A stretch of 64,000 nt of DNA from assembly GCF_012034205.1 (NCBI RefSeq), contig NZ_JAATEM010000008.1, positions 1 through 64,000 of the forward strand. The letters run 5' to 3'. The notes beneath the pieces were generated by a model. The model had not been told where the DNA came from, did not search any database, and was given only the letters and a program-made list of their open reading frames with translations. Below are positions 33,296 through 41,042 of the stretch, piece by piece. Position 1 is the stretch's first letter; each line of letters begins with the position of its first letter. Made by a program: the position numbers and the translations under genes. The DNA is from Streptomyces composti (lineage in GTDB: Bacteria > Actinomycetota > Actinomycetes > Streptomycetales > Streptomycetaceae).

Positions 33296-36103
33296 TCACT
33301 TCGTGTTGCGCCCCGCCGCCAGCCGGACGATGTCCACCCGGGAGCGGATGCCCAGCTTGCGGTACACCCGGGTGAGGGTCGCCTCCACGGTCTTGACGCT
33401 GATGAACAGGCGCGCGGCGATCTCCCGGTTGGTCGCTCCCTCCATCACCAGCGCGGCCACCTGGCGTTCCATGGCGGCGAGACCGTCCAGCGCGGCCGGG
33501 GCAGCGGCCGGTGCCGCCTCCGGCTCCGGCGGGCCCGCTGCGGCCGCCGCCTCCACCTGGCGCAGCCAGGGCAGCGCGCGGCAGCGCCGGAACAGGCGAG
33601 CCGCCTCGTCGTAGGCCCGCGGGCCCGGGCGGCGGGAGCGCAGCCGGGCCAGCGCGAAGGCCGCCCGCGCCTCCTCCAGGCCGTAGCCCAGCTTGCCGAG
33701 CCGGTCCCGGGCGGAGGCCAACTGCGCCTCGGCGGCGTCGTGTTCGCCGCGTGCGGCGCGCACCAGCGCCTCGGCGCGGTCGAGCACGGCGAGCACGCCC
33801 GCCCGGTCCAGTCGCAGGGCGTGCACCCGGGTGAGGTTGATCAGCTCCTGGGCCTCGCCCGGCTCGCCGATCCGCACCAGCGCCTCGGCGAGGTCGCCGT
33901 GCCAGCGGCCGCGGGCCGGGTCGCTGATGCCCATGCCCTGCTCCAGCTCCCGCACCCGCCTGAGCGAACGCACCGCCGCCGCCGCGTCCCCGCAGACCAG
34001 CTGGGCGTAGCCGAGCGCGGCCAGCGCCCGCGAGAGGTACATCTGGTCGCCGTCGACCTCGGCGTGGTCGGCCGCCTCGCGGGCCAGTGCCAGCGCGCGG
34101 TCCACGTCCCCGCCGGACGCCTCGGCGAGCGAGGCCAGCATCGCGGAGGCGCCCTCGCCGATGCCGGAGTCGCGGGCCAGGCGCAGGCTCTCCCTGGCCA
34201 GGTCCAGGGCCCGGCCGCAGTGCCCGGAGCGCAGCTCGGTGTCGGCCAGGAAGCGCAGGAAGTGCACCTCGCTCTCGACCATGCCGCGCCGCCGCGCCTC
34301 GCGCAGCAGGGCGGTGATGGACATCCGGGCCTGGGGCAGCTGGTCGCTCATCAGCAGCCAGCGGAAGCGGGCCATGCCGGCGCCGTTGTGGTGGCAGGCG
34401 ACGTACGGGTCCTGCGGCTCGCGCAGGGCCCGCTTGATGGTGACGGGGGCGTCGGGGTGGCCCATCAGCGTCTCGGTGGACGCCTGGAAGGCCAGCGACA
34501 TCAGCTCGGTGCGCCGGTCCCCGCCCCGCGCCGCCAGCTCCGCCGCGTGCGCGGCCTCCCGGCGCGCCTTGTCGAAGTCGCCGTCGACGACCAGTTCCCG
34601 CCAGGCCAGCTGGTAGTGGACCAGCGCCAGCAGCCGCGGGTCGTCGCCCGCGTCGGCCAGCACCTGCGGGAACACCGCGTCGACCTCGCCGAGCGCCTGC
34701 CCGGCCGCCTCGATGACCACCATCCAGGCCCGCACCCGCTCCGCCGGCACGGTGGCCCGGGTGAGCACCTCGCGGGCGATGTCCCGCGCCAGGTCGGCCT
34801 CGCCCGCGGTGATCGCGTCCTCCGCGGCCTGCAGCCGCCGCTCGTCCGGTCCCGGTGAGCTGCCGGCGGGCGTGTGCCGGGCGGCCAGCAGCCCCAGCGA
34901 GGCGGCCACCGAGGGCGCACCGCGGTCCCGGGCCAGTGCGGCGGCCTCCGCGAGCCGGGCCGCCACCTCCGGGTCGGTGCCGGTGGTCGCCAGTGCCAGA
35001 TGCCGGGCCCGCTCGATCGGGTCGGAGGCGGCCCTGGACAGTGCGGTGTGCACCGCCCGCCGCTCGTGCGCCGGGGCCTCCGCGTACAGGGCCGCCGAGA
35101 TCAGCGGGTGCGCGAACCGCAGCGCCGGCTCCTCCGGGTCGGTGGCGAGCAGACCCAGCGCGGCGGCCTGCGCGGTCTCCGCCTCGGCGTTCTCCCGGCC
35201 CGCCGCGTGCAGCAGCGCCAGCGTGGGCCGGGCGCCCGCGCTGGCCACCAGCAGCGTGCGGCGTGCCTCCGCCGAGAGCAGCTCCAGGCGGCTGAGGACC
35301 AGGGCGCGCAGCGAGGTCGGCACCGGCAGCGGCTCGCCCGGCCGGGGCCTGGTGGGGCTCTCCGCGAGGGCGCGGCCCAGCTCGAGCGCGAACAGCGGGT
35401 TGCCGCCGCTGGTGCGGTGGATGTCGCGGGCCGTGGAGCGGGACAGGCCGGTGTAGCCGCGGTGGTCCAGCAGCGCCGAGACCTGGGCGCGGGTGAACGG
35501 GCCCAGCCGCACGGCCAGCGTGTCCGGCGGGCAGGACCGCAGGTGCCGGTCGTACTCCTCGTCCTCGGTGCGCACCGCGCACAGCATCTGCACCGGTGTG
35601 CCGCCGAGCCGCCGGGCGGCGAAGCCGAGCAGCTCGGCGCTGGCCGAGTCCAGCCACTGCAGATCGTCGGCGACCACCAGCACGGGACCGTCGGCGGCGA
35701 GCGCGCGCAGCGCGGACAGCACCGCGAGGCGCAGCGCGAGACCGTCCCGCTGCAGTGTGGACTCGCGGCCGGTGAGCGCCGACTCCAGGGCGGTGCGCTG
35801 GGCGGCGGGCAGCCGCGGGGCGACCCGGTCCAGGACGAGACCGAACAGGTCGGCCAGCGCCAGGAACGGCAGATGCGATTCGGACTCGGTGGCCGAGCAG
35901 CGCAACACGGTGCGCGGCGCGGCGGCGTTTTCCGCCGCAAGTGCCCGCAGCACGGTCGATTTTCCTATTCCGGCGGGGCCGTGCAGCAGCACGCTGCCGC
36001 CGCGGGCCAGCTGCTCGCGGGCGTCGGAGAACAGCTCCTCCCGCCCGATGACCAGGTCGGGGCGGCTCCTGGCAGGCTCCTGGAAGTCCCGTCGCACGGT
36101 CAC
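33296..36103 (-). CDS. LAL-type LuxR regulator (AAA ATPase + HTH)
   Basis: A 935-residue regulator of the large ATP-binding LuxR (LAL) family. An N-terminal AAA/NB-ARC-like ATPase has Walker A (LLHGPAGIGKSTVLRAL, about residue 40-55) and Walker B (GPVLVVADDLQWLD). It is followed by long TPR-like helical repeats and a C-terminal LuxR HTH (AAMERQVAALVMEGATNREIAARLFISVKTVEATLTRVYRKLGIRSRVDIVRLA). LAL proteins often act as pathway-specific activators. The GTG at 36103 follows GGAGGGGAG. No biosynthetic cluster is visible in the window; a second LuxR gene and an acyl-CoA synthetase lie just to its right. Confidence 0.92.
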   Translation of the reverse strand: MTVRRDFQEPARSRPDLVIGREELFSDAREQLARGGSVLLHGPAGIGKSTVLRALAAENAAAPRTVLRCSATESESHLPFLALADLFGLVLDRVAPRLPAAQRTALESALTGRESTLQRDGLALRLAVLSALRALAADGPVLVVADDLQWLDSASAELLGFAARRLGGTPVQMLCAVRTEDEEYDRHLRSCPPDTLAVRLGPFTRAQVSALLDHRGYTGLSRSTARDIHRTSGGNPLFALELGRALAESPTRPRPGEPLPVPTSLRALVLSRLELLSAEARRTLLVASAGARPTLALLHAAGRENAEAETAQAAALGLLATDPEEPALRFAHPLISAALYAEAPAHERRAVHTALSRAASDPIERARHLALATTGTDPEVAARLAEAAALARDRGAPSVAASLGLLAARHTPAGSSPGPDERRLQAAEDAITAGEADLARDIAREVLTRATVPAERVRAWMVVIEAAGQALGEVDAVFPQVLADAGDDPRLLALVHYQLAWRELVVDGDFDKARREAAHAAELAARGGDRRTELMSLAFQASTETLMGHPDAPVTIKRALREPQDPYVACHHNGAGMARFRWLLMSDQLPQARMSITALLREARRRGMVESEVHFLRFLADTELRSGHCGRALDLARESLRLARDSGIGEGASAMLASLAEASGGDVDRALALAREAADHAEVDGDQMYLSRALAALGYAQLVCGDAAAAVRSLRRVRELEQGMGISDPARGRWHGDLAEALVRIGEPGEAQELINLTRVHALRLDRAGVLAVLDRAEALVRAARGEHDAAEAQLASARDRLGKLGYGLEEARAAFALARLRSRRPGPRAYDEAARLFRRCRALPWLRQVEAAAAAGPPEPEAAPAAAPAALDGLAAMERQVAALVMEGATNREIAARLFISVKTVEATLTRVYRKLGIRSRVDIVRLAAGRNTK

Positions 36104-36272
36104 CGCTCCCCTCCGTGTGGCGTGTCCCGGCCAATATTAGGCAACGGGCTGTTTATTTCGGACGGACGGTCTCGTGAGGGAAATAACAGCGGCCGCCGCA
36201 ACGGTAAATCCAAAACGCTCGTCGGCGGTAATCACGACCGTGCAACGATCGCGGACGGAAATCGCCGCAAAC

Positions 36273-37121
36273 CTACGGCAACCACCCGGCCCGGCGGGCC
36301 GCCACGACGGCCTGGCCGCGGGTGCGGGCGCCCAGCTTCCGCATCGCGGAGCGCAGATACGCCTTGACGGTTTCGGCCGTCACGCCCAACTGCCGTGCGG
36401 CCGCCGCATTGGTCGCGCCGGCCGCCACACAGGCCAGCACGTCCAGCTCGCGCGGCGCCAGCCGCACCGGCGCCGCGGGGTCCGGCCCGGCCGTCAGCAG
36501 GGAGCAGGCCTGCAGCAGCTCGGCCCGCAGCGCCGGGTCCGCGATCCGCGGGGCGAGCGCCCGCAGCGCCGCGTGCGCCTCCCGCACCTGCTCCCAGGCG
36601 GCCCCGGACGCCGAGTCCGGCCCCGGCTGCGGGCGGGCCGCCGCCAGCAGCTCACCGGCCTCCTCCCGCACCACCAGCGCCTGCTCCACGTCCCGCGCTG
36701 CCTGCACGGCCAGCCCCAGCACCCGGTCGCCGAGCGGCTGCGCCGCGCGCAGCGCCCCGTAGAGCACGCCCCGCACCCGCCGCCGCACCACCACCGGGAC
36801 GGCCACCACCGCGCGCAGGCCCTCGGCGGAGACGGGGCCGTCGTACTCGTGGCTGATCTGCCGGGACGACGAGTAGTCGGTCACCGCGCACGGGCGGGCC
36901 AGCGCCAGCGCCTTGCCGCCCAGGCCGTTGCCCGCGGTCACCGCGAGCGAGCTCAGCGCGGGCGTGGCCGTGCCGCTGAGCTCGCTGATGCGCACCTGCT
37001 GCCGTCCGGGCTCCACCAGGCCGCCGAAGGCCACCGGCAGGCCGGTCGTACGCCGCAGCCTGGCGAGCGCACCGCGGATCTCGGCCGCACCGTCGACCGC
37101 CGTCATCCGGTCAGCTGTCAC
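36273..37121 (-). CDS. GAF-LuxR transcriptional regulator
   Basis: A 282-residue regulator with an N-terminal GAF-type sensor region (LPVAFGGLVEPG, GLGGKALALARPCAVTDYSSSRQISHEYDGPVSAEGLRAVVAVPVVVRRRVRGVLYG). A helical linker and a C-terminal LuxR HTH follow (LAPRELDVLACVAAGATNAAAARQLGVTAETVKAYLRSAMRKLGARTRGQAVVAARRAG). The GTG at 37121 follows GGAGGGG. It is divergent from the acyl-CoA synthetase across 147 bases that contain a CCCCC-CTTT-CGGGGG hairpin, so it probably controls that gene in response to a small ligand. Confidence 0.88.
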   Translation of the reverse strand: MTADRMTAVDGAAEIRGALARLRRTTGLPVAFGGLVEPGRQQVRISELSGTATPALSSLAVTAGNGLGGKALALARPCAVTDYSSSRQISHEYDGPVSAEGLRAVVAVPVVVRRRVRGVLYGALRAAQPLGDRVLGLAVQAARDVEQALVVREEAGELLAAARPQPGPDSASGAAWEQVREAHAALRALAPRIADPALRAELLQACSLLTAGPDPAAPVRLAPRELDVLACVAAGATNAAAARQLGVTAETVKAYLRSAMRKLGARTRGQAVVAARRAGWLP

Positions 37122-37268
37122 CTGTTCGCCCCTCCACCGCGGCTTCCTGCGGGCGCACCCCCCCTTTCGGGGGTAGTGAGACCTGCATCACGGATTACAC
37201 GATGGCGGCGAGCCGCTCGGCAAGGCTCCGGGACAGGCCGGGGAGAGTCCGGGACCGAAGGAGGACAC

Positions 37269-38651
37269 ATGACGGCGACGGAGGAGTTCCGCAGGGCCAG
37301 GGACTTCCTGCTGGAACACCGGGAGGACTACGCCACGGCCTACGAGCAGTTCCGCTGGCCCCGGCCGGAACGGTTCAACTGGGCGCTGGACTGGTTCGAC
37401 GTGATCGCCGACGGCAACGACCGCACGGCGCTCCACCTCGTCGAGGAGGACGGCAGCCGGACCCGGCTGTCCTTCGCCGACCTCGCCCGCCGCTCCGACC
37501 AGGTCGCCAACTGGCTGCGCGACCAGGGGGTGACCGCCGAGGACCGGGTCCTGGTGATGCTCGGCAACCAGGCGGAGCTGTGGGAGACCGCTCTCGCCGC
37601 GATGAAGCTGCGCGCCGTCGTCATCCCGGCCACCCCGCTGCTCGGTCCCGCCGACCTCAGGGACCGCGTCGACCGGGGCCGGGTCCGGCATGTGATCGTG
37701 CGCGCCGCCGACACCGCCAAGTTCGACCAGGTGCCCGGCGACTACACCCGCGTCGCCGTGGGCGAGGGGGCCGGCGACGGCTGGCTGCCGTACGCCGACG
37801 CCTACGGCTCCGCCGAGCACTTCGCGCCGGACGGGCCGACCCTCGCCGACGACCCGCTGATGCTGTACTTCACCTCGGGCACCACCGCGCGGCCGAAACT
37901 CGTCGAGCACACGCATGTGTCGTACCCGATCGGCCATCTCGCGACGATGTACTGGATCGGCCTGAGGCCCGGCGACGTGCACCTCAACATCTCCTCGCCC
38001 GGCTGGGCCAAGCACGCCTGGTCCAATCTCTTCGCCCCGTGGAACGCCGAGGCGACCGTCTTCCTGCACAACTACACCCGCTTCGACGCGGCCCGCCTGA
38101 TGGCCGAGATGGACAAGGCCGGCGTCACCACCTTCTGCGCCCCGCCGACCGTGTGGCGCATGCTCATCCAGGCCGACCTCACCCAGCTGAGCACCCCGCC
38201 CCGGGAGGTCGTCGCCGCGGGCGAACCGCTCAACCCCGAGGTCATCGAGCAGGTGCGGCGGGCCTGGGGCGTGACCATCCGGGACGGCTTCGGGCAGACC
38301 GAGACCGCCGTGCAGGTCTCCAACAGCCCCGGCCAGGTCCTCAAGACCGGCTCCATGGGCCGCCCCAGCCCCGGCTACCGCATCGAGCTGCTCGACCCCG
38401 TCTCCGGCGCGCCCGGAGCCCACGAGGGCGAGATCGCCATCGACCTGTCCCAGCGCCCGGTGGGCCTGATGACCGGCTACCACGGCGACCCCGAGCGCAC
38501 CGCGGAGGCGATGGCCGGCGGCTACTACCGCACCGGCGACATCGGCTCCCGCGACGCCGACGGCTACATCACCTATGTGGGGCGCGCCGACGACGTGTTC
38601 AAGGCGTCTGCACCAGGTGCAATTTCTTTCCGATTGGAACTAGCCGCCTGA
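37269..38651 (+). pseudogene. acyl-CoA synthetase interrupted by prophage integration (5' part)
   Basis: An AMP-forming acyl-CoA synthetase of the medium-chain/benzoate type. The ATP-binding motif YFTSGTTARPKLVEHTH, the SSPGWAKHAWSNLFAPW segment, the A5 motif GFGQTET and the adenylate motif GYYRTGDIG are intact. The protein breaks right after the hinge motif GRADDVFKAS; family members continue with DYKISPFELES and a C-terminal lid carrying the catalytic Lys. Here the frame enters phage DNA and ends as APGAISFRLELAA (460 residues instead of about 550). The enzyme should therefore be unable to complete adenylation while the prophage is present. The ATG at 37269 has AGGAGG upstream. The 3' part should sit at the other prophage end, outside the window. 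Confidence 0.9.
38596..38622 (+). other. prophage attachment junction (left-hand in window)
   Basis: Host coding sequence is recognisable up to about GTTCAAGGCGTC (38597-38608). Beyond it the DNA turns AT-richer and no longer encodes the enzyme. A 13-base palindrome TGCACCAGGTGCA (38609-38621) begins the phage side and may be an integrase half-site. The crossover is most likely within AAGGCGTC; the exact core cannot be fixed without the other junction. Confidence 0.75.
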
Positions 38652-38666
38652 CCTGCACAAACACCG

Positions 38667-38694
38667 AGGCCCCCGCGAGTCGGGGGCCTTTGTC
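38667..38694 (+). terminator. phage terminator just inside the att junction
   Basis: A 9-bp stem (AGGCCCCCG 38667-38675 with CGGGGGCCT 38681-38689) and a TTTGTC tail lie directly after the chimeric stop codon. It would stop host transcription from entering the phage early operon. Confidence 0.85.
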
Positions 38695-38706
38695 GTGGGA
38701 GGAACC

Positions 38707-38976
38707 GTGTCCGAACCGGACTGGAAGGCCGCCCTGCGGGCGGATCTGGGCGAGGCGTTCGACGCTGCCATGCCCCACATCGAGGCCGCCTTCAAGCGGG
38801 GCTTCGACAGGGGCAGGAGCCGGGCCGGCTACCGCGTGCTCCGGGAGAACGAGCGGCTACGCCGCGAGCTGGAGCTTGCGCACGGAGAGAGAAAGGAGGA
38901 GCCGTGCAGAACGGACACTGCTGGTGCGGCAGGCCCTACCCCTGCCTCGCCCACGGAAGCGGGCGATGACTCGTGA
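38707..38976 (+). CDS. small phage protein, coiled-coil
   Basis: An 89-residue charged protein with a helical, coiled-coil-prone centre (FKRGFDRGRSRAGYRVLRENERLRRELELAHGERK) and an Ala/Pro tail. The GTG at 38707 follows GGGAGGA. It is the first gene of the rightward phage operon; its stop overlaps the next start (GTGA). Function unknown. Confidence 0.65.
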   Translation: MSEPDWKAALRADLGEAFDAAMPHIEAAFKRGFDRGRSRAGYRVLRENERLRRELELAHGERKEEPCRTDTAGAAGPTPASPTEAGDDS

Positions 38977-39062
38977 TCGTCCTCACCCGCCTTCAGAAAG
39001 TGATCATCGTGGCCGCCTTCACGGCGGCCTTCGTCATGTCAGGGGTGCCGCACTGGTGGTGA
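38973..39062 (+). CDS. 29-residue phage membrane miniprotein
   Basis: GTG 38973 overlaps the previous stop (GTGA). The product is one hydrophobic helix (VIIVAAFTAAFVMSG) with a short basic start and a Trp-Trp end (GVPHWW). The stop again overlaps the following GTG. Coupled overlaps on both sides support translation. Function unknown. Confidence 0.5.
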   Translation: MIVLTRLQKVIIVAAFTAAFVMSGVPHWW

Positions 39063-39187
39063 AGCACAGAGTGAATTCGTGGAAGAGCCACCTGACCTCA
39101 TTCGGGTGGTCGGTGGCCTCCGGCGTCGTCGGGTCGGGCATCGGCCTTCTGGCCGCAGCCCTCTATCTGCGCGTGCGGGGATGGTGA
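39059..39187 (+). CDS. 42-residue phage membrane miniprotein
   Basis: GTG 39059 overlaps the stop of the preceding miniprotein. A basic start (MKHRVNSWKSH) is followed by one Gly-rich membrane helix (WSVASGVVGSGIGLLAAALYLRV). The stop overlaps the WhiB-like start (TGATG). With its neighbour it could form a small membrane pair, for example in exclusion; this is only inference. Confidence 0.5.
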   Translation: MKHRVNSWKSHLTSFGWSVASGVVGSGIGLLAAALYLRVRGW

Positions 39188-39921
39188 TGGTGCTCTATGA
39201 CCCGCACCGCCGATGGGCGCACCGCGGCATCTGCCGCTGGGAAGACCGCGCCCTCTTCTTCGCCGAGGGCGGCATGCCCCATCGCCGCCCGGCGGAGAAC
39301 GTCCAGAAGCTCTGGGACCAGGCCAAGGAAATCTGTGCCATGTGCCCGGTGCTCGCCGAGTGCCAGCGAGACACGCTCGGTGAGGAATACGGCGTGTACG
39401 GCGGGCGTGATCCCTACGAGCGCTGGCGCATTCGGAAGGTGATGAACCGGTCCATCGTCCGATGGCCGGAGGAACGGCGCCTCGCCTGGGCGAAAGAGAT
39501 CTACTTCCTGCGCAAGGAGCTGGGCATGGGCTGGCGGGCGATCCAGACCCGGACCGGGATGCCGGAATCGGCCGCACAGACCCTCTACGCCCTCTGGAAG
39601 GACCGCCTGGCCGAGGAGAAGGAGAAGGCGGCCAAGGCCGACATCATCGACCTTGACCTTCCCGAGCCGGAGCCGGCCAAGCCGGATTTCCCCGAGCGCC
39701 CCGGACGACGCCACGCATGGGTCCGCAATCACGGGCTCATCGCCGACGGCTGGTACCGGGGCGAAACACCGGACGGCCAATGGATCAATCTCACCGTCTT
39801 CAGCGGCCGGGGTCAGGTGCACAAGTGGTTCCGCAAGGACGACGTGCACCTGTACCGCCCGCAGGCGGTGGTCATTCTCAACTACGCCGAAAGGCCGGAC
39901 GATCATGACCTCACCGCCTGA
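39187..39921 (+). CDS. WhiB-like protein with extra HTH and C-terminal domain
   Basis: A 244-residue protein. Residues 1-75 are a WhiB-like Fe-S domain with the four ligands Cys16, Cys50, Cys53 and Cys59 (GICRW, EICAMCPVLAEC) and the turn motif GVYGG. WhiB proteins bind sigma factor region 4 to redirect transcription. Unlike the usual 80-110 residue family members, this one adds a helix-turn-helix-like segment (about 105-140, FLRKELGMGWRAIQTRTGMPESAAQTLYALW), a charged linker, and a C-terminal beta-rich domain (HAWVRNHGLIADGWYRGETPDGQWINLTVF). ATG 39187 overlaps the previous stop; an ATG six bases earlier is possible. It is a likely phage regulator of host or phage transcription. Confidence 0.82.
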   Translation: MVLYDPHRRWAHRGICRWEDRALFFAEGGMPHRRPAENVQKLWDQAKEICAMCPVLAECQRDTLGEEYGVYGGRDPYERWRIRKVMNRSIVRWPEERRLAWAKEIYFLRKELGMGWRAIQTRTGMPESAAQTLYALWKDRLAEEKEKAAKADIIDLDLPEPEPAKPDFPERPGRRHAWVRNHGLIADGWYRGETPDGQWINLTVFSGRGQVHKWFRKDDVHLYRPQAVVILNYAERPDDHDLTA

Positions 39922-40771
39922 GCTGAGGTTGCCCGACCACATCTCTCATTCGTCCCGTGAGGCCCTGGAGCGCTGCGCCAAGCAGTACTTCCTGACCCGC
40001 GTGGCGAAAGCCCCGCAGACGCCCGCCCTGTGGCTGGCAGGGGGGTCCGCGGTGCATGAGGCGACCGAGAACTACGACCTTCTGGCCTTCGCGGGAATGC
40101 TGGAGGACTTCCAGGCCGAAGAGGTCTGGAACGCCTTCTTCGACTCGCAGTTGGCCGAGGCCCGAGAAAGGGAGGAGAACGAGAATCTGTGGCGCCAGGC
40201 CGCCACCGAGCCCATCGAGGTCTGGCGCCGCATGGGCCTGCAATTCGTGCAGGCGTACGTGGACTGGCGCGAGCGTAGCCCGTGGGAGATCTGGACGACA
40301 CCCGACGGGTTCCCCGCCATCGAGCTGGATGTGTCGGGCAAGCTGCCCGGCTGCGACGTCGAGATCAAGGCGTACCTTGACCGGGTCTTCTGGGACCCGG
40401 TGCTCAAGCGGCTCGTGATCGTCGATCTGAAGACGAGCAAGAGGCCGCCCAAGACGCCGGCCCAGTTCGAGACGTACGCGGCCCTGCTGAAGGCCAAGTA
40501 CGACGTCCAGGCGGACCTGGGCGCGGCCTTCATGAACCGCAGGGGCACGCTCGGCGCGCCCTTCGACCTGTCCGGCGTGACGCCTCAGGCCGTGGGCGCC
40601 GTCTACGGCGAGGCGTGGCGGCAGATCCAGGGCTACATGGCTGCCGGGAACTTCCCGGCCGACACCTCGGACTGCTTCCTGTGCGACGTGAAGGCCGCCT
40701 GCCACGCCCAGAACGGGCCGCTGGCCCACCTCTACGACCCGGCGTCGCCGGGCTACCCCATTCCCTTCTGA
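39905..40771 (+). CDS. RecB/Cas4-like PD-(D/E)XK nuclease with Fe-S cluster
   Basis: A 288-residue nuclease. Motifs are an early helix with Cys (ALERCAKQYFL), the His in AVHEATEN, the acidic residue in YLDRVFWD, and the core VDLKTSKRPPK. A QxxxY-like helix (AQFETYAALLK) follows. The C-terminal CFLCDVKAAC, with the first Cys, matches the four-Cys Fe-S staple of AddB/Cas4 exonucleases. It probably processes DNA ends in phage recombination or replication. Start ATG 39905 overlaps the end of the WhiB-like gene. Confidence 0.88.
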   Translation: MTSPPELRLPDHISHSSREALERCAKQYFLTRVAKAPQTPALWLAGGSAVHEATENYDLLAFAGMLEDFQAEEVWNAFFDSQLAEAREREENENLWRQAATEPIEVWRRMGLQFVQAYVDWRERSPWEIWTTPDGFPAIELDVSGKLPGCDVEIKAYLDRVFWDPVLKRLVIVDLKTSKRPPKTPAQFETYAALLKAKYDVQADLGAAFMNRRGTLGAPFDLSGVTPQAVGAVYGEAWRQIQGYMAAGNFPADTSDCFLCDVKAACHAQNGPLAHLYDPASPGYPIPF

Positions 40772-40780
40772 GGAGGACTC

Positions 40781-40954
40781 ATGGCCGACAGGAGTGCCAA
40801 GGACAAGGCCATGGCCGCAGAGCTGAAGAAGCGCGGCGTGCAGCGCACCACCGGCATGTGCCCCATGGGCTGCGGCCGTGCGCTGCCCAACGGGGGCGGG
40901 GCCCTGGTGGTGCACCTGGGCCACTGCCGCGGGCGTACGAAGCGTGCTGCCTGA
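40781..40954 (+). CDS. 57-residue zinc-ribbon-like phage protein
   Basis: ATG 40781 follows a full AGGAGGA. A basic helical half is followed by a Cys/His site (CPMGCGRALP, VVHLGHCRGR), a plausible one-zinc fold. Function unknown; its position between nuclease and methyltransferase suggests a DNA-related role. Confidence 0.6.
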   Translation: MADRSAKDKAMAAELKKRGVQRTTGMCPMGCGRALPNGGGALVVHLGHCRGRTKRAA

Positions 40955-41042
40955 CTGTGACTGTGGCGCCTGCTGCGAGCAGTGCGGCCACGAGCCCGAC
41001 TGCATCCGCAACGAGCCTCGGGAGGACGATGCCGATTCTTAG
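40944..41042 (+). CDS. 32-residue Cys-rich phage miniprotein
   Basis: GTG 40944 overlaps the previous gene by 11 bases, and its TAG overlaps the methyltransferase start by 14. It encodes CDCGACCEQCGHEPDC, six Cys and one His in 16 residues, far denser than chance. Ribosome site weak (GAAG). Possible metal-binding peptide. Confidence 0.45.
   Translation: MLPDCDCGACCEQCGHEPDCIRNEPREDDADS

Noticed and set aside
38596-38700. A tRNA gene as attachment site
   Set aside because: No cloverleaf can be drawn; the junction lies inside a protein-coding gene.
39905-40771. The RecB/Cas4-like nuclease as part of a CRISPR system
   Set aside because: No other cas gene or array; such nucleases are common in phage replication modules.
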